A DNA stretch of 64,000 nucleotides from the NCBI RefSeq assembly GCF_016863315.1, contig NZ_BOOQ01000022.1, positions 1 to 64,000 on the forward strand. Reading direction: 5' to 3'. The DNA is from Planotetraspora silvatica (GTDB taxonomy: Bacteria > Actinomycetota > Actinomycetes > Streptosporangiales > Streptosporangiaceae). Below are positions 1 to 8,044 of the stretch, piece after piece (position 1 is the first letter of the stretch; each line of letters begins with the position of its first letter). The position numbers were made by a program, and so were the translations under genes. The notes below the pieces were generated by a model. That model saw only the letters and a list, made by a program, of their open reading frames with translations. It made no database searches and was not told the DNA's origin.

Positions 1-1
1 G

Positions 2-910
2 TTCGCCGTCCACACCACGGGCGGGGCGGCGACCCCGAGCCCGACTCCGACGATCACCCCCACGCCGCCGCCCGGCTCGACCAACCCGCCGGCGTCGTTC
101 TGGGGCGACACGAGCACCATCCCCGCCGCGCAGAACGTCGTCATGGTGAAGATCCTCAACCGCACGAACGGCAAGTACCCCGACAGCCAGGTCTACTGGA
201 GCTACAACGGGCAGATGCATTCGATTGCGGAGCAGCCGTACTTCGACATGCCGGTGAATTCGGCCGGGCGGATGTACTTCTACCTCGGCTCGCCGAACAG
301 CCAGTACTTCGACTTCATCGAGTTCACGGTCGGGGCCTCGGTGTTCAACGGCAACACGACGCGCGTCGACGCGTTCGGCCTCAAGCTCGCGATGCGGCTC
401 CACGCACACGACGGCTACGACGTGTCCGTCGGCGAGGACTACCCGACGTTCCAGGAGGACCGTGCGGTGACCTTCCAGCGGTTCATCAACGAGGTTCCGG
501 CCGAGTTCAAGCCCTTGGCGCAGGTCCAGGCCCCGTACCGGATCCCGGCGCCGGGCAGCTACAGCGGATTCCGGGCCGGCGGGGCGAACGCGGGCTACTT
601 CACCGCCTACGCGGCGTCGGCCGGCGTGTCCGCCGCGACCTCCGACATCTTCGGCTGCGCCGGTCCGCTGGCCGAGGAGCCCGGGATGTGCGCCGCGCTC
701 AACCGGCACGTCGCGCAGCTTCCCCAGTCGCAGTGGTCGAACCCCGCCGTGTACTACCAGGCCGCGCCGGCGAACTACTACGCCAAGTTCTGGCACGACC
801 ACGCGATCAACCGTCTGTCCTACGGCTTCCCCTACGACGACTACGCCGGGCAGTCGTCCTTCATCTCCCACGGCAACCCTCAATGGCTCCTGGTCGCCGT
901 CGGCTGGTGA
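2..910 (+). CDS. Secreted GH64-type beta-1,3-glucanase, C-terminal part (5' truncated)
   Basis: The reading frame enters from outside the window, so about 302 C-terminal residues are visible. It opens with a short tail of an upstream domain, then a Pro/Thr-rich linker (about residues 10-32), then a thaumatin-like GH64 catalytic module. Recognisable stretches are QVYWSYNGQMHSIAEQPYFD, the glycine-rich RMYFYLGSP, and VDAFGLKLAMRLHAHDGYDV. Family members hydrolyse beta-1,3-glucan (laminarin, fungal wall glucan) outside the cell. The linker suggests a carbohydrate-binding module upstream, which cannot be seen here. A strong hairpin follows the stop codon. Confidence 0.85.
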   Translation, partial: FAVHTTGGAATPSPTPTITPTPPPGSTNPPASFWGDTSTIPAAQNVVMVKILNRTNGKYPDSQVYWSYNGQMHSIAEQPYFDMPVNSAGRMYFYLGSPNSQYFDFIEFTVGASVFNGNTTRVDAFGLKLAMRLHAHDGYDVSVGEDYPTFQEDRAVTFQRFINEVPAEFKPLAQVQAPYRIPAPGSYSGFRAGGANAGYFTAYAASAGVSAATSDIFGCAGPLAEEPGMCAALNRHVAQLPQSQWSNPAVYYQAAPANYYAKFWHDHAINRLSYGFPYDDYAGQSSFISHGNPQWLLVAVGW

Positions 911-920
911 CACCGCATGG

Positions 921-949
921 GCGACCCCGGCGCGTCCCGCCGGGGTCGC
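921..949. terminator. Hairpin terminator after the GH64 gene
   Basis: Perfect 12-bp arms (921-932 and 938-949) flank a 5-nt loop. It sits 11 nt after the glucanase stop and between two convergent genes, so it could serve both strands. There is no U-tract, as is usual in actinomycetes. Confidence 0.65.
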
Positions 950-980
950 TCGGGCCGGCTTCGCCCGACCCCAGGGCGTG

Positions 981-1745
981 TCAGACGGGGTCGGACACGT
1001 TCCACATCTGGCCGGTGGCGTCTCCCGGCAGCCGGGAGACCAGCGATCGGGCGGACTGTTCGGAGCTGATCAGCGTCCCGGCCAGGTGATAGCGGCTGAA
1101 CTGCTCGTGCAGGCCCGCGCCGATCTGATCAGGGTCCTGCTCGCGGATCCACGCCTGCATGGCGGTGTCGACCCGTCCGGGCCGGAACGCGTTCACGGTG
1201 ACGCCGCTGCCCGCCAGCTCCGCGGCGAGGTTGACCGTGTGGGCCTCCAGCGCCGCCTTGGACGTCGCGTAGGCGTTGGCCCCGATCATGGACGTGGGCC
1301 GCTCCGCGACCCCGCTCGAGACGTTGACGACACGCCCCCATCCGCGGCCGAGCATGGCCGGCAGCAGCGAGAAGGTGAGGGTCGCGGCGGACACGACGTT
1401 GACGTCGATCGCGGCGGCCCACTCCGCGGCGTCCACAGCGGCACTGGGGCCGAGCGGCCAGACGACACCGGCGTTGTTGACGAGGATGTCGACGTGACCG
1501 AGATCGTCACCCACGCCGCCGAGCAGGTGGGCGATCCGGTCGGGGTGGGCGAGGTCTCCGCGTACGACGAGAGCCTCGCCGCCCTCGGCCCGGACCAGGT
1601 GCGCGGTCTCGGCGAGCTCACCCTGTGAGCGGGCCAGGAGGACGGTCCGCGCACCGGCCCGGGCAAGCTCGACCGCGACGGCTCGGCCGATTCCGCGGCC
1701 GGCCCCCGTGACCAGTGCGGTCCTGCCTTCGAACGGTTTCACCAT
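981..1745 (-). CDS. SDR-family short-chain dehydrogenase/reductase
   Basis: A 254-residue classical SDR. The Rossmann motif TGAGRGIG is at residues 13-20, NNAG lies near 90, a catalytic Ser is in NVSSG and the YATSK motif (YxxxK) lies near 155. The length is typical of the family. I chose the ATG at 1745 because a GGAGAG ribosome-binding site lies just upstream; longer in-frame starts lack one. It is on the same strand as the carboxymuconolactone decarboxylase-like gene upstream, separated by a 300-bp repeat-rich gap. The divergent AraC gene at 2917 may regulate the pair. The substrate cannot be inferred. Confidence 0.88.
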   Translation of the reverse strand: MVKPFEGRTALVTGAGRGIGRAVAVELARAGARTVLLARSQGELAETAHLVRAEGGEALVVRGDLAHPDRIAHLLGGVGDDLGHVDILVNNAGVVWPLGPSAAVDAAEWAAAIDVNVVSAATLTFSLLPAMLGRGWGRVVNVSSGVAERPTSMIGANAYATSKAALEAHTVNLAAELAGSGVTVNAFRPGRVDTAMQAWIREQDPDQIGAGLHEQFSRYHLAGTLISSEQSARSLVSRLPGDATGQMWNVSDPV

Positions 1746-1912
1746 GATCAATAACTCTCCGGTCCCCCGATGCGGCCACGCTGGAGCCGTACCGCGACCG
1801 GGCAGCAGACGATGCCCGCGCATGAGTCCGGCGGCGCCCGCGACACCTTATTCCAGAGGGTCCCGCGTCGTTCCAGGGAGTCCCGCGCCAGAATGCCGGT
1901 CTCCGCGGCCGA

Positions 1913-2046
1913 GTCGAAACGAGACGCGTCGAAACGAGACGGGTCGAAACGAGACGGGTCGGGTCGGTCGGGACCAGACGAGTCGGGTCGGTCGGGACCA
2001 GACGAGTCGGGTCGGGTCGAGTCGAGTCGAGACGAGACGAGACGGG
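1913..2046. repeat. Minisatellite of GTCGR/GAGAC pentamers
   Basis: Three 15-bp units (1913-1957, gtcgaaacgagacgS) are followed by two exact 24-bp units (1958-1981 and 1982-2005) and a degenerate tail of gtcgg, gtcga and gagac pentamers that runs to the stop codon of the gene on the minus strand at 2047. The rest of the gap (1746-1912) contains only the ribosome-binding site of the SDR gene and no gene. It is compositionally unlike the surrounding sequence. Confidence 0.9.
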
Positions 2047-2691
2047 TCACGCCCGGTCGCTCGATTGTGCCGCCCAGTAGTCGCCCGAGGCCCTCGACGA
2101 CGCCGCGGCCTCGGCCGTCTCGAAGCCCGGAGCCATGGACGCGGCCGTGCCCGGCAGGTACTCATGGTGGTCGATGCCGAGCAGCCTGATCCAGCTCTGC
2201 TGGCCGTAGGTCAGCGCGATGCAGCAGCCGAGCTCGACGAGCTCGGCCTCGGAGAAGTGCCGGTGCAGCCGCTCCCAGAACGCGTCGTCGGCCTCGAGGC
2301 CCCACGCGATGGCCTCGGCGTAGGAGAGCGCGGCGCGCTGCCGCTCGTCGTACTTCGAGGACGACTCGAAGTTCAGCAGATCGTCGTACTGCTGCTCGAC
2401 CAGGCCCGCGGCGTTCGCCTTGATCGAGCGCTGGTTGCCGCAGAATTCACATTTCACCGTGCGGGAGATGTAGACGCGGCAGAGTTCCTTGATCGCGTGG
2501 TCGCAGACTCCGCTGTGGAACAGGGCCTTCCAGGAGTCGGCGAACGCCCAGAAGGCGTTCGGCGCGTGCGCGCGGACGGCCGAACTCTCCGGCCGGGGCG
2601 TGCCCTCACGAGCACATCTGTGCATCTCCTCCCGCATCGCCTCGTCCATCGACTCCATCGGTACGTAGCTGATGCGATTCGTGTTCGTCAC
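2047..2691 (-). CDS. Carboxymuconolactone decarboxylase (AhpD-like) family protein
   Basis: A 214-residue all-helical AhpD-like protein. The redox motif CEFC is at residues 81-84 and is followed by the family pattern of small residues and a conserved His (ELGCCIALTYGQQSW, then DHH). Family members are peroxidatic or disulfide-relay proteins, or decarboxylases. The CxxC motif favours a thiol redox role over lactone decarboxylation. The gene is divergent from an AraC regulator 225 bp away and upstream of an SDR on the same strand, so it probably belongs to a small inducible oxidoreductase unit. Confidence 0.8.
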   Translation of the reverse strand: MTNTNRISYVPMESMDEAMREEMHRCAREGTPRPESSAVRAHAPNAFWAFADSWKALFHSGVCDHAIKELCRVYISRTVKCEFCGNQRSIKANAAGLVEQQYDDLLNFESSSKYDERQRAALSYAEAIAWGLEADDAFWERLHRHFSEAELVELGCCIALTYGQQSWIRLLGIDHHEYLPGTAASMAPGFETAEAAASSRASGDYWAAQSSDRA

Positions 2692-2916
2692 AGTGCGCTC
2701 CCATCTGGTGGTCGTCCCGCTCCCCCGACTCAGAACGCCGCAATCGTTTGCACACCCGATGCTGCACCAGCGCCGAAGCGGCGGTCAAGACATTCGGCGC
2801 ACGAGCCTCGCAACCCGGCACCGGCTGACCGTGATCCGTGCTGAGAAATCCGGTCTTCCGCCATGCACGGGCGGCGAGGATCGTAGGAGCACGAGCGACG
2901 ACGCACGAGTCAGGCG

Positions 2917-3792
2917 GTGACGGCCATGGCGGGAGAGCCGATTTCCGAGATCGTCCAGTGGCGTCCCGCGGCGCCGTTGCGGCCGTATGTCACCTGGTAC
3001 ACCGGATATCGCGAGGCCGGCATGGGTCCTGGCCGGCATCGCGGCCTGCCGTCCCCGTATCTGACCCTGATCATCGCGTTGGACGAGCCGCTCGTCATCG
3101 CCGCCCACCCGGACCCGCGCACTCCGCCGGCCGAGTACGGCACGCTCGTGGGCGGCCTCCACACGACCCCTGTCCTGATCACGCACGACGGCCGGCAGTC
3201 GGGCATCCAGCTGAGCCTTTCGCCGCTCGGCGCCCGCGCGTTGCTCGGCCTGCCCTCCGGCGAGCTCGCGGGTGCCGTCCTCGACGCCGCCGACGTCCTG
3301 GGACCGTTCGCGAACCGGCTGAGGGAGCAGGTGTTGTGCGCCTCCGGCTGGGCGGCGCGGTTCACCGTACTCGACGAGGTGTTGTCGGCACGGCTCGACG
3401 CGGGCGCGCGACTCCAGGATGAGGTCGTGCACGCCTGGAACCGCCTGCTGACGACCGCGGGAGCCGTACCCGCCTCGGAACTGGCCCGCGAGGTCGGATG
3501 GAGCGGCCGCTACCTGAGCCGGCGGTTCGGCGTCGAGGTCGGGCTGAGCCCGAAGGCGGCCGCACGGGTCGTACGGTTCGACCGGGCCCGCCGGTTCCTC
3601 CAGCGGCAGGCCGGCGACGATCACAGTCTTCCGCTGTCCGCCGTGGCGGCGGCGTACAGCTACTACGACCAGGCCCATCTCGCGCGCGACTTCGGCGAGT
3701 TCGCCGGCTGCTCGCCCAGCCGATGGCTCTGCGAGGAGTTCCGATACGTCCAAGGCGTGGCCGGTGACCCGGTGCCAGACTCGGCGTCATGA
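2917..3792 (+). CDS. AraC-family transcriptional regulator
   Basis: A 291-residue protein. The N-terminal 170 residues form a sensor-like region opening with WRPAAPLRPYVTWYTGYRE, as in AraC proteins with a DUF6597-like domain. The last 100 residues are a double helix-turn-helix (SELAREVGWSGRYLSRRFG, then AYSYYDQAHLARDFGEFAG). The start is the GTG at 2917; an ATG at 2926 is the alternative, and neither has a strong ribosome-binding site. It overlaps the next gene by four bases (ATGA), so regulator and VOC protein are co-transcribed. It is divergent from the CMD gene at 2691, its likely target. Confidence 0.85.
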   Translation: MTAMAGEPISEIVQWRPAAPLRPYVTWYTGYREAGMGPGRHRGLPSPYLTLIIALDEPLVIAAHPDPRTPPAEYGTLVGGLHTTPVLITHDGRQSGIQLSLSPLGARALLGLPSGELAGAVLDAADVLGPFANRLREQVLCASGWAARFTVLDEVLSARLDAGARLQDEVVHAWNRLLTTAGAVPASELAREVGWSGRYLSRRFGVEVGLSPKAAARVVRFDRARRFLQRQAGDDHSLPLSAVAAAYSYYDQAHLARDFGEFAGCSPSRWLCEEFRYVQGVAGDPVPDSAS

Positions 3793-4199
3793 CAGACGCA
3801 GCCCCACCACCCCAGGTCTATCCCTCACTGCGCGCCCGCGACGCGCGCGGGCTGATCCGGTTCCTCGTCGACGCCTTCGGCTTCGAGGAGACCGTGGTCT
3901 ACGGCGAAGGCGACCGCGTCGACCACGCCCAGCTCTCATGGCCGCTCGGCGGCGGCATCATGCTCGGCAGCGTCCGCGACACCCCCGACGACCCGTGGCC
4001 GCTGCAGGCGGGCGTATTCGGCGCGTACGTCGTGACCGACGATCCGGACGGCCTCTACCGGCGGGCGACCGCCGCCGGCGCGAAGGTGGCGCAGGAACTC
4101 CACGACACCGATTACGGTTCACGCGATTTCACCGTCGTCGACCCCGAGGGCAACCTGTGGTCGTTCGGAACCTACCGGGGCGAGCCCCGCAAGACCTGA
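3789..4199 (+). CDS. VOC (glyoxalase/bleomycin-resistance fold) protein
   Basis: A 136-residue single VOC module with the usual opening YPSLRARDARGLIRFLVDAFG and the closing DPEGNLWSFGTY. VOC proteins bind metal for lyase, isomerase or dioxygenase chemistry, or bind drugs. PhnB-like members of this size are often of unknown function. Translation is probably coupled to the upstream AraC gene through the ATGA overlap. The stop codon lies inside a 35-bp tandem duplication. Confidence 0.8.
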   Translation: MTDAAPPPQVYPSLRARDARGLIRFLVDAFGFEETVVYGEGDRVDHAQLSWPLGGGIMLGSVRDTPDDPWPLQAGVFGAYVVTDDPDGLYRRATAAGAKVAQELHDTDYGSRDFTVVDPEGNLWSFGTYRGEPRKT

Positions 4200-4263
4200 C
4201 CGCGACCACGCGGGGGCCGGATCGCAGGACCTGACCGCGACCACGCGGGGGCCGGATCGCAGG
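4194..4263. repeat. Perfect 35-bp tandem duplication
   Basis: Two identical 35-bp copies (4194-4228 and 4229-4263) begin with acctgaccgcgaccacgcgg. The first copy contains the stop codon of the VOC gene. It is probably a slippage duplication. Both copies precede the -10 element of the next gene. Confidence 0.95.
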
Positions 4264-4300
4264 CCGTGACGATCTCGCCGCGGCCGTCTACCTTCATGAC

Positions 4301-4576
4301 ATGGGGACGTTCGACCGGCGGCGCGGCCAGGATGACCGAGATCCCGGACACACCCGCCTCAAGCGTCTCACCATGGTGCTGAGCGTGCTCGCGGTCACCG
4401 TCACGGCGGCCGTGCTGGCGGTGGTCATCTCCGTCGACGCGTCACGGCGGCGGCCCGCCCCCTCCCCGCGTCCGGACACCGCCTCCCCCACGCCGGAGGC
4501 CTTGTCCGCCCTTGGAAGATCATTTGACCTGGTCCCCACGAAGGGGGCGGGCTCCCCTCTGCGGCGGATCATGTGA
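4301..4576 (+). CDS. Small single-span membrane protein, unknown function
   Basis: A 91-residue protein with a basic N-terminus (RLKRL), one hydrophobic segment at about residues 23-46, then a Pro/Ser-rich tail. No domain is recognised. A -10-like TACCTT ends six bases before the ATG and no Shine-Dalgarno is visible, so a leaderless mRNA is likely. It precedes the phosphatase gene at 4677 on the same strand by 100 bp. Confidence 0.5.
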   Translation: MGTFDRRRGQDDRDPGHTRLKRLTMVLSVLAVTVTAAVLAVVISVDASRRRPAPSPRPDTASPTPEALSALGRSFDLVPTKGAGSPLRRIM

Positions 4577-4676
4577 TCACCCGGAATCCGGAAGCCCCGC
4601 CGCATGCCGGTCTCACGGAGGGCCGGCAGGCGTACCGTCGTCAAAGGGGGTACGCCTGCCTGGGGGAGGTGCGGCG

Positions 4677-5894
4677 ATGCACGACGGTGAGCGGATGCTG
4701 GGCGGGCTGCTGGCCGCCAGTCATCTGGCCGCCCTGGAGGATCTCCCCACCCTGGTCGCCGAGCACGCCGCCGTCGTCGGCATCTCCCAGCCGATGATCT
4801 ATCTGTCGGACCTTCAAGGCCGGTTCCTCGCTCCCCTGCCGGGTCAGCACGACGAGGCGGGGCGGCCGCTCGGCGTCATGGGCGTCGACGCCACCGTCGC
4901 CGGACGGGCGTACCGGAATGTGGAAGTCGTCCGGATCCCGGCAGCCGAGGCGGCGGGAGGCGGGGCGTCGCGCAAGATGTGGGTGCCGCTGCTCAACGGC
5001 ACCGACCGGGTCGGCGTGCTGGGGCTGACCGCATCCGTCGACGACGAGCACGCCGAACGGCACGCCGTCTCGCTCGCCTCGCTGATCGGCCTGCTGGTGG
5101 TGAGCAAACGCGACTCCAGCGACGCCTACGCGCGGCTCCTCCGGGCGGAGCGGATGACCCTCTCCGCCGAGGTGCTCTGGAACCTGATGCCTCCGGGGAC
5201 CGTCGCCAACGACGAGATCGTGGTCAGCGCCGTCCTCGAACCGGCCTACGAGGTGGGCGGGGACGCCTACGACTACGCGACCGACGGCGACAAGGTACAC
5301 CTGTCGATCTTCGACGCCATGGGGCACGACACCGAGGCCGGGCTGACCGCGTCCGTCGCGATCGGGTGCTATCGCAACACCCGGCGCAAGGGCACCGACC
5401 TGCTGACCGTCAGCGAGACCATCGATGAGGCCATCGCCGAGCAGTTCGCCGTCCAGCGCTTCGCCACCGGGATCCTGGCCGTCCTGGACACCAGGACAGG
5501 CTCGCTGACCTGGATCAACAGGGGCCATCATCCGCCCCTCGTGATCCGCCACGGCCGACAGGTCGCCACGTTGGAGACCACGCCGTCGCCTCCCATGGGT
5601 CTGCGGCTGGGGGCCACCGTCGGGCCCGCGAACTACCAGCTCGAACCGGGCGACCGGCTGCTCTTCTACACCGACGGGATCATCGAGGCCAGGAGTCCGG
5701 ACAACGAGGTGTTCGGGCTGGAGCGGTTCATCGACTTCGTCATCCGCCGCGAGGCCGACGGCATGCCCGCACCGGAGACTCTGCGCCGGCTCATCCAGAC
5801 GATCCTGGACCATCAGCGCGGGGTGCTGCAGGACGACGCCACGGTGGTGCTGGTCGAGTGGCGCGCCCAGCGTCATGACCGGCTCACGCTGTGA
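4677..5894 (+). CDS. PP2C/SpoIIE-type serine phosphatase with GAF-like sensor domain
   Basis: A 405-residue protein. Residues 1-165 form a GAF-like sensor. Residues 190-400 are a SpoIIE/RsbU-type phosphatase with the acidic metal motif GGDAYDYATDGDKVHLSIFD, a later GH and YTDGIIEAR, and the closing DDATVVLVEW. Such enzymes dephosphorylate anti-sigma-factor antagonists in general stress or morphogenesis switches. The ATG at 4677 is preceded by a strong GGGGGAGGTG ribosome-binding site, which rules out the longer upstream frame. No partner antagonist or kinase gene lies nearby, so its target is encoded elsewhere. Confidence 0.88.
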   Translation: MHDGERMLGGLLAASHLAALEDLPTLVAEHAAVVGISQPMIYLSDLQGRFLAPLPGQHDEAGRPLGVMGVDATVAGRAYRNVEVVRIPAAEAAGGGASRKMWVPLLNGTDRVGVLGLTASVDDEHAERHAVSLASLIGLLVVSKRDSSDAYARLLRAERMTLSAEVLWNLMPPGTVANDEIVVSAVLEPAYEVGGDAYDYATDGDKVHLSIFDAMGHDTEAGLTASVAIGCYRNTRRKGTDLLTVSETIDEAIAEQFAVQRFATGILAVLDTRTGSLTWINRGHHPPLVIRHGRQVATLETTPSPPMGLRLGATVGPANYQLEPGDRLLFYTDGIIEARSPDNEVFGLERFIDFVIRREADGMPAPETLRRLIQTILDHQRGVLQDDATVVLVEWRAQRHDRLTL

Positions 5895-5971
5895 CGCGGC
5901 GGCGAGATCGAGACACCGGACGACCGGGACGAGGGCGCACGCACCACGCGCCGATGAGTGATCATTGGACC

Positions 5972-6478
5972 ATGCGGTCGAAACCCCTGCTGTTGCTGGA
6001 CGTGGACGGCGTGCTGAACCCGTCCCGCCGCTCGTCGCTCCGGTATCGGCGTCACACCTGCGTGGTCGACGGCGGCCTGTACAAGCTGCTGCTCGACAAG
6101 CGGCACGGCCCCCTGCTGCTCTCGCTGGCCCGCGAAACGGACGCCGAGCTCGTCTGGGCCACGACCTGGGAGGAGCACGCCAACGTGGAGATCGCCCCGC
6201 GCGTCGGGCTGCCGCGCCTTCCGGTGATCCAGGTGACCGGAGACCCCGTCTCCAGCGCCGGTGAACACTTCAAGACCCGAGCGGTCGCCGACTACGTGAA
6301 CGGCCGGCCGTTCGCGTGGTTCGACGACGGGCTCGGCGCCGCCGACCACGACTATCTCCGGGCCCACGAGGGGGTGGGCGATTTCCTGCTGGTCGACGTC
6401 GACGCACGTCACGGCCTCGACGCGGGTCATCTCGCCCAGGTGCGCGAGTGGCTCACGCGTACGGCGGGCGCTTCCTGA
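5972..6478 (+). CDS. HAD-like hydrolase-domain protein
   Basis: A 168-residue protein starting with the HAD motif-I pattern LLLLDVDGVLNPS, where the nucleophile and general acid would be the two Asp residues of DVDGV. A later FAWFDDGLGAADHDYL fits the acidic motif. It resembles the secreted-phosphatase-like (HAD_2/DUF) proteins of actinomycetes. The substrate is unknown. The start is uncertain: ATG at 5972 or 5954, neither with a clear ribosome-binding site. It follows the phosphatase gene after 77 bp and may be co-transcribed with it. Confidence 0.75.
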   Translation: MRSKPLLLLDVDGVLNPSRRSSLRYRRHTCVVDGGLYKLLLDKRHGPLLLSLARETDAELVWATTWEEHANVEIAPRVGLPRLPVIQVTGDPVSSAGEHFKTRAVADYVNGRPFAWFDDGLGAADHDYLRAHEGVGDFLLVDVDARHGLDAGHLAQVREWLTRTAGAS

Positions 6479-6542
6479 CGCTGACGTATCCGGGTGTCAG
6501 GGCCGTCGGCGAGGCGCGCGGCTCCGGCCTATGATCATCTTC

Positions 6543-7043
6543 ATGACCTCCGCGCTCGTCCTGATCGACCTCATGCCCCGAATCATCGCGCTGCCCCTTG
6601 CCCCGCACTCCGGCGAGGAGGTGCTCCGACGCAGCCGCCGGCTGGCTGAGGTCTTCCGGGCGAATGACCGCCCTGTGGCGCTGGTCCGGGTCGAACGGCC
6701 GAATGTGACCGAGCAGCCGCCTGGCAGCGACCTCGTCGACGGCCTGGTCGAGGAGGGTGACATCGTGGTCGTCAAGCGCACCATCGGGGCGTTCCACCAG
6801 ACCGATCTGCACGACCAGTTGCGTCGTCGCGACGTGACCACGCTGGTGCTCGCGGGGTTGGTCACCACGATGGGGGTGGAGTCCACGGCGCGCGCGGCCA
6901 GTGATCATGGCTATGAGCTGGAGTTCGTCGCCGACGCGATGTCCGGGCTCGCCGCCGACGAGCACGACTTCACCATCGAGAAGATCTTCCCTCGGTTCGG
7001 CACGGTGCGGAACACCGGCGCCTACGTCGCCCTCGGCCATTGA
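6543..7043 (+). CDS. Isochorismatase-fold (cysteine hydrolase family) protein lacking the nucleophilic Cys
   Basis: A 166-residue protein with the isochorismatase/nicotinamidase fold: first-strand Asp in ALVLIDLMP, catalytic-type Lys in VVVKRTIGAF, and the signature VTTMGVESTARAASDHGY. In active cysteine hydrolases the Cys sits where this protein has Gly (TMGVES), so classical amidase chemistry looks lost. It may bind ligand, act as a lyase like isochorismatase itself, or do something else. TATGAT ends seven bases before the ATG at 6543, indicating a leaderless start; an ATG at 6531 overlaps that element. Confidence 0.78.
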   Translation: MTSALVLIDLMPRIIALPLAPHSGEEVLRRSRRLAEVFRANDRPVALVRVERPNVTEQPPGSDLVDGLVEEGDIVVVKRTIGAFHQTDLHDQLRRRDVTTLVLAGLVTTMGVESTARAASDHGYELEFVADAMSGLAADEHDFTIEKIFPRFGTVRNTGAYVALGH

Positions 7044-7068
7044 CCGGCACCGGCCTCGGCCGGACGCG

Positions 7069-7263
7069 CTAGCCGCGGTCGCCGTTGCCGTCGCCGTTGC
7101 CGCGGTTGGCGATGATCACCGCGAAGGGCGGGATCGCCAGCGCCACGATGGAGACCGCGATGGCCGCCGGCACCGAGAAGCGCGCGATCACCGTTCCGGC
7201 CAGGACGAAGAGCGCCAGGCAGGTCCCCATCAGGATGAAGTAGACCCGACGACGGTTCCGCAT
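7069..7263 (-). CDS. DUF3099-family small membrane protein
   Basis: A 64-residue protein with two hydrophobic segments separated by a short turn. It matches the actinobacterial DUF3099 pattern: RRRVYFILMGTCLALFVLAG, then SVPAAIAVSIVALAIPPFAV and an Asn/Gly/Asp-rich tail. A GGGAGGA ribosome-binding site six bases before the ATG at 7263 fixes the start. The function of the family is unknown. It is convergent with the isochorismatase-fold gene. Confidence 0.75.
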   Translation of the reverse strand: MRNRRRVYFILMGTCLALFVLAGTVIARFSVPAAIAVSIVALAIPPFAVIIANRGNGDGNGDRG

Positions 7264-7417
7264 GACGTCCTCCCGCCTCCGAACCCCGGCTCGTCCGAAC
7301 CTGTCCACCTCATCACTACCCGCACCGGCTCCTGACGGCCCGGACCGGCACACGACGGCGGAGAAATGGACCGGCACCGCGTGCGCGGCGACGGAACGGG
7401 GTCCCTAGGCTCGAACG

Positions 7418-8044
7418 GTGACTGAACCGATCATCGTGGTGAGGGACGTGCGCGTCGAACTGGGTGGCACCGCCGTTCTCCGCGATGTCGACCTCACGGT
7501 CGCCCGTGGCGACATCGTGGCCGTGCTCGGCGTCAACGGCGTGGGCAAGTCGACGTTGCTGCGCTGCATCGCGGGCCTCCAGCCGCCCGCGTCCGGCGAA
7601 CTCGGGGTCCTCGATCGGCCACCGTCCGACGGCTCGGGTTTCTGGCGTGACGTGGTCCTCGTCGGCGACGAACCGGCCTGGTATCCGGGGCTGACCGTCC
7701 AGGAACATCTGGAACTGATGCACGCGGTCCACCGATCGTCCCGTTTGGACGTCGAGGCCGCCCTCGGCCTCTTCGACCTGGACAAGCGGCGCGACATGGC
7801 GCCCGCGACCCTGTCGACCGGGCAACGGCAACGGCTGTCGCTGGCGATGGCGCTGCTCCGGCCCAGCCTGCTCCTCCTGCTGGACGAGCCCGAGCGCGGG
7901 CTCGACTCGGCGTTCAGGAGCCGGCTGGCGGCGATCCTGACGGAGTACGCCGCCGCGGGCGGCACCGTGGTGATGGCGACCCACGACCTCGAGTTCGCCC
8001 GGGACGCCCGCGCCCGGGAGCTCACGCTGGAGGCCGCCGCGTGA
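7418..8044 (+). CDS. ABC transporter ATP-binding protein
   Basis: A 208-residue ATPase. Walker A is GVNGVGKST (residues 38-46), the signature is LSTGQRQRLSLA (LSTGQ rather than LSGGQ), Walker B is LLLLLDEPERGLD and the switch His is in ATHDLEF. It is of the short heme-exporter/CcmA or ABC-2 type. A TAGGCT -10 box ends seven bases before the GTG start, so the transcript is probably leaderless. The GTGA overlap with the next gene couples it to a membrane protein that should be its permease. Confidence 0.9.
   Translation: MTEPIIVVRDVRVELGGTAVLRDVDLTVARGDIVAVLGVNGVGKSTLLRCIAGLQPPASGELGVLDRPPSDGSGFWRDVVLVGDEPAWYPGLTVQEHLELMHAVHRSSRLDVEAALGLFDLDKRRDMAPATLSTGQRQRLSLAMALLRPSLLLLLDEPERGLDSAFRSRLAAILTEYAAAGGTVVMATHDLEFARDARARELTLEAAA

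Noticed and set aside
1748-2165. Frames on both strands through the repeat encoding Arg/Ser/Asp-rich peptides
   Set aside because: They arise from the pentamer repeat; they have no ribosome-binding site, no motif and cross the true gene ends.
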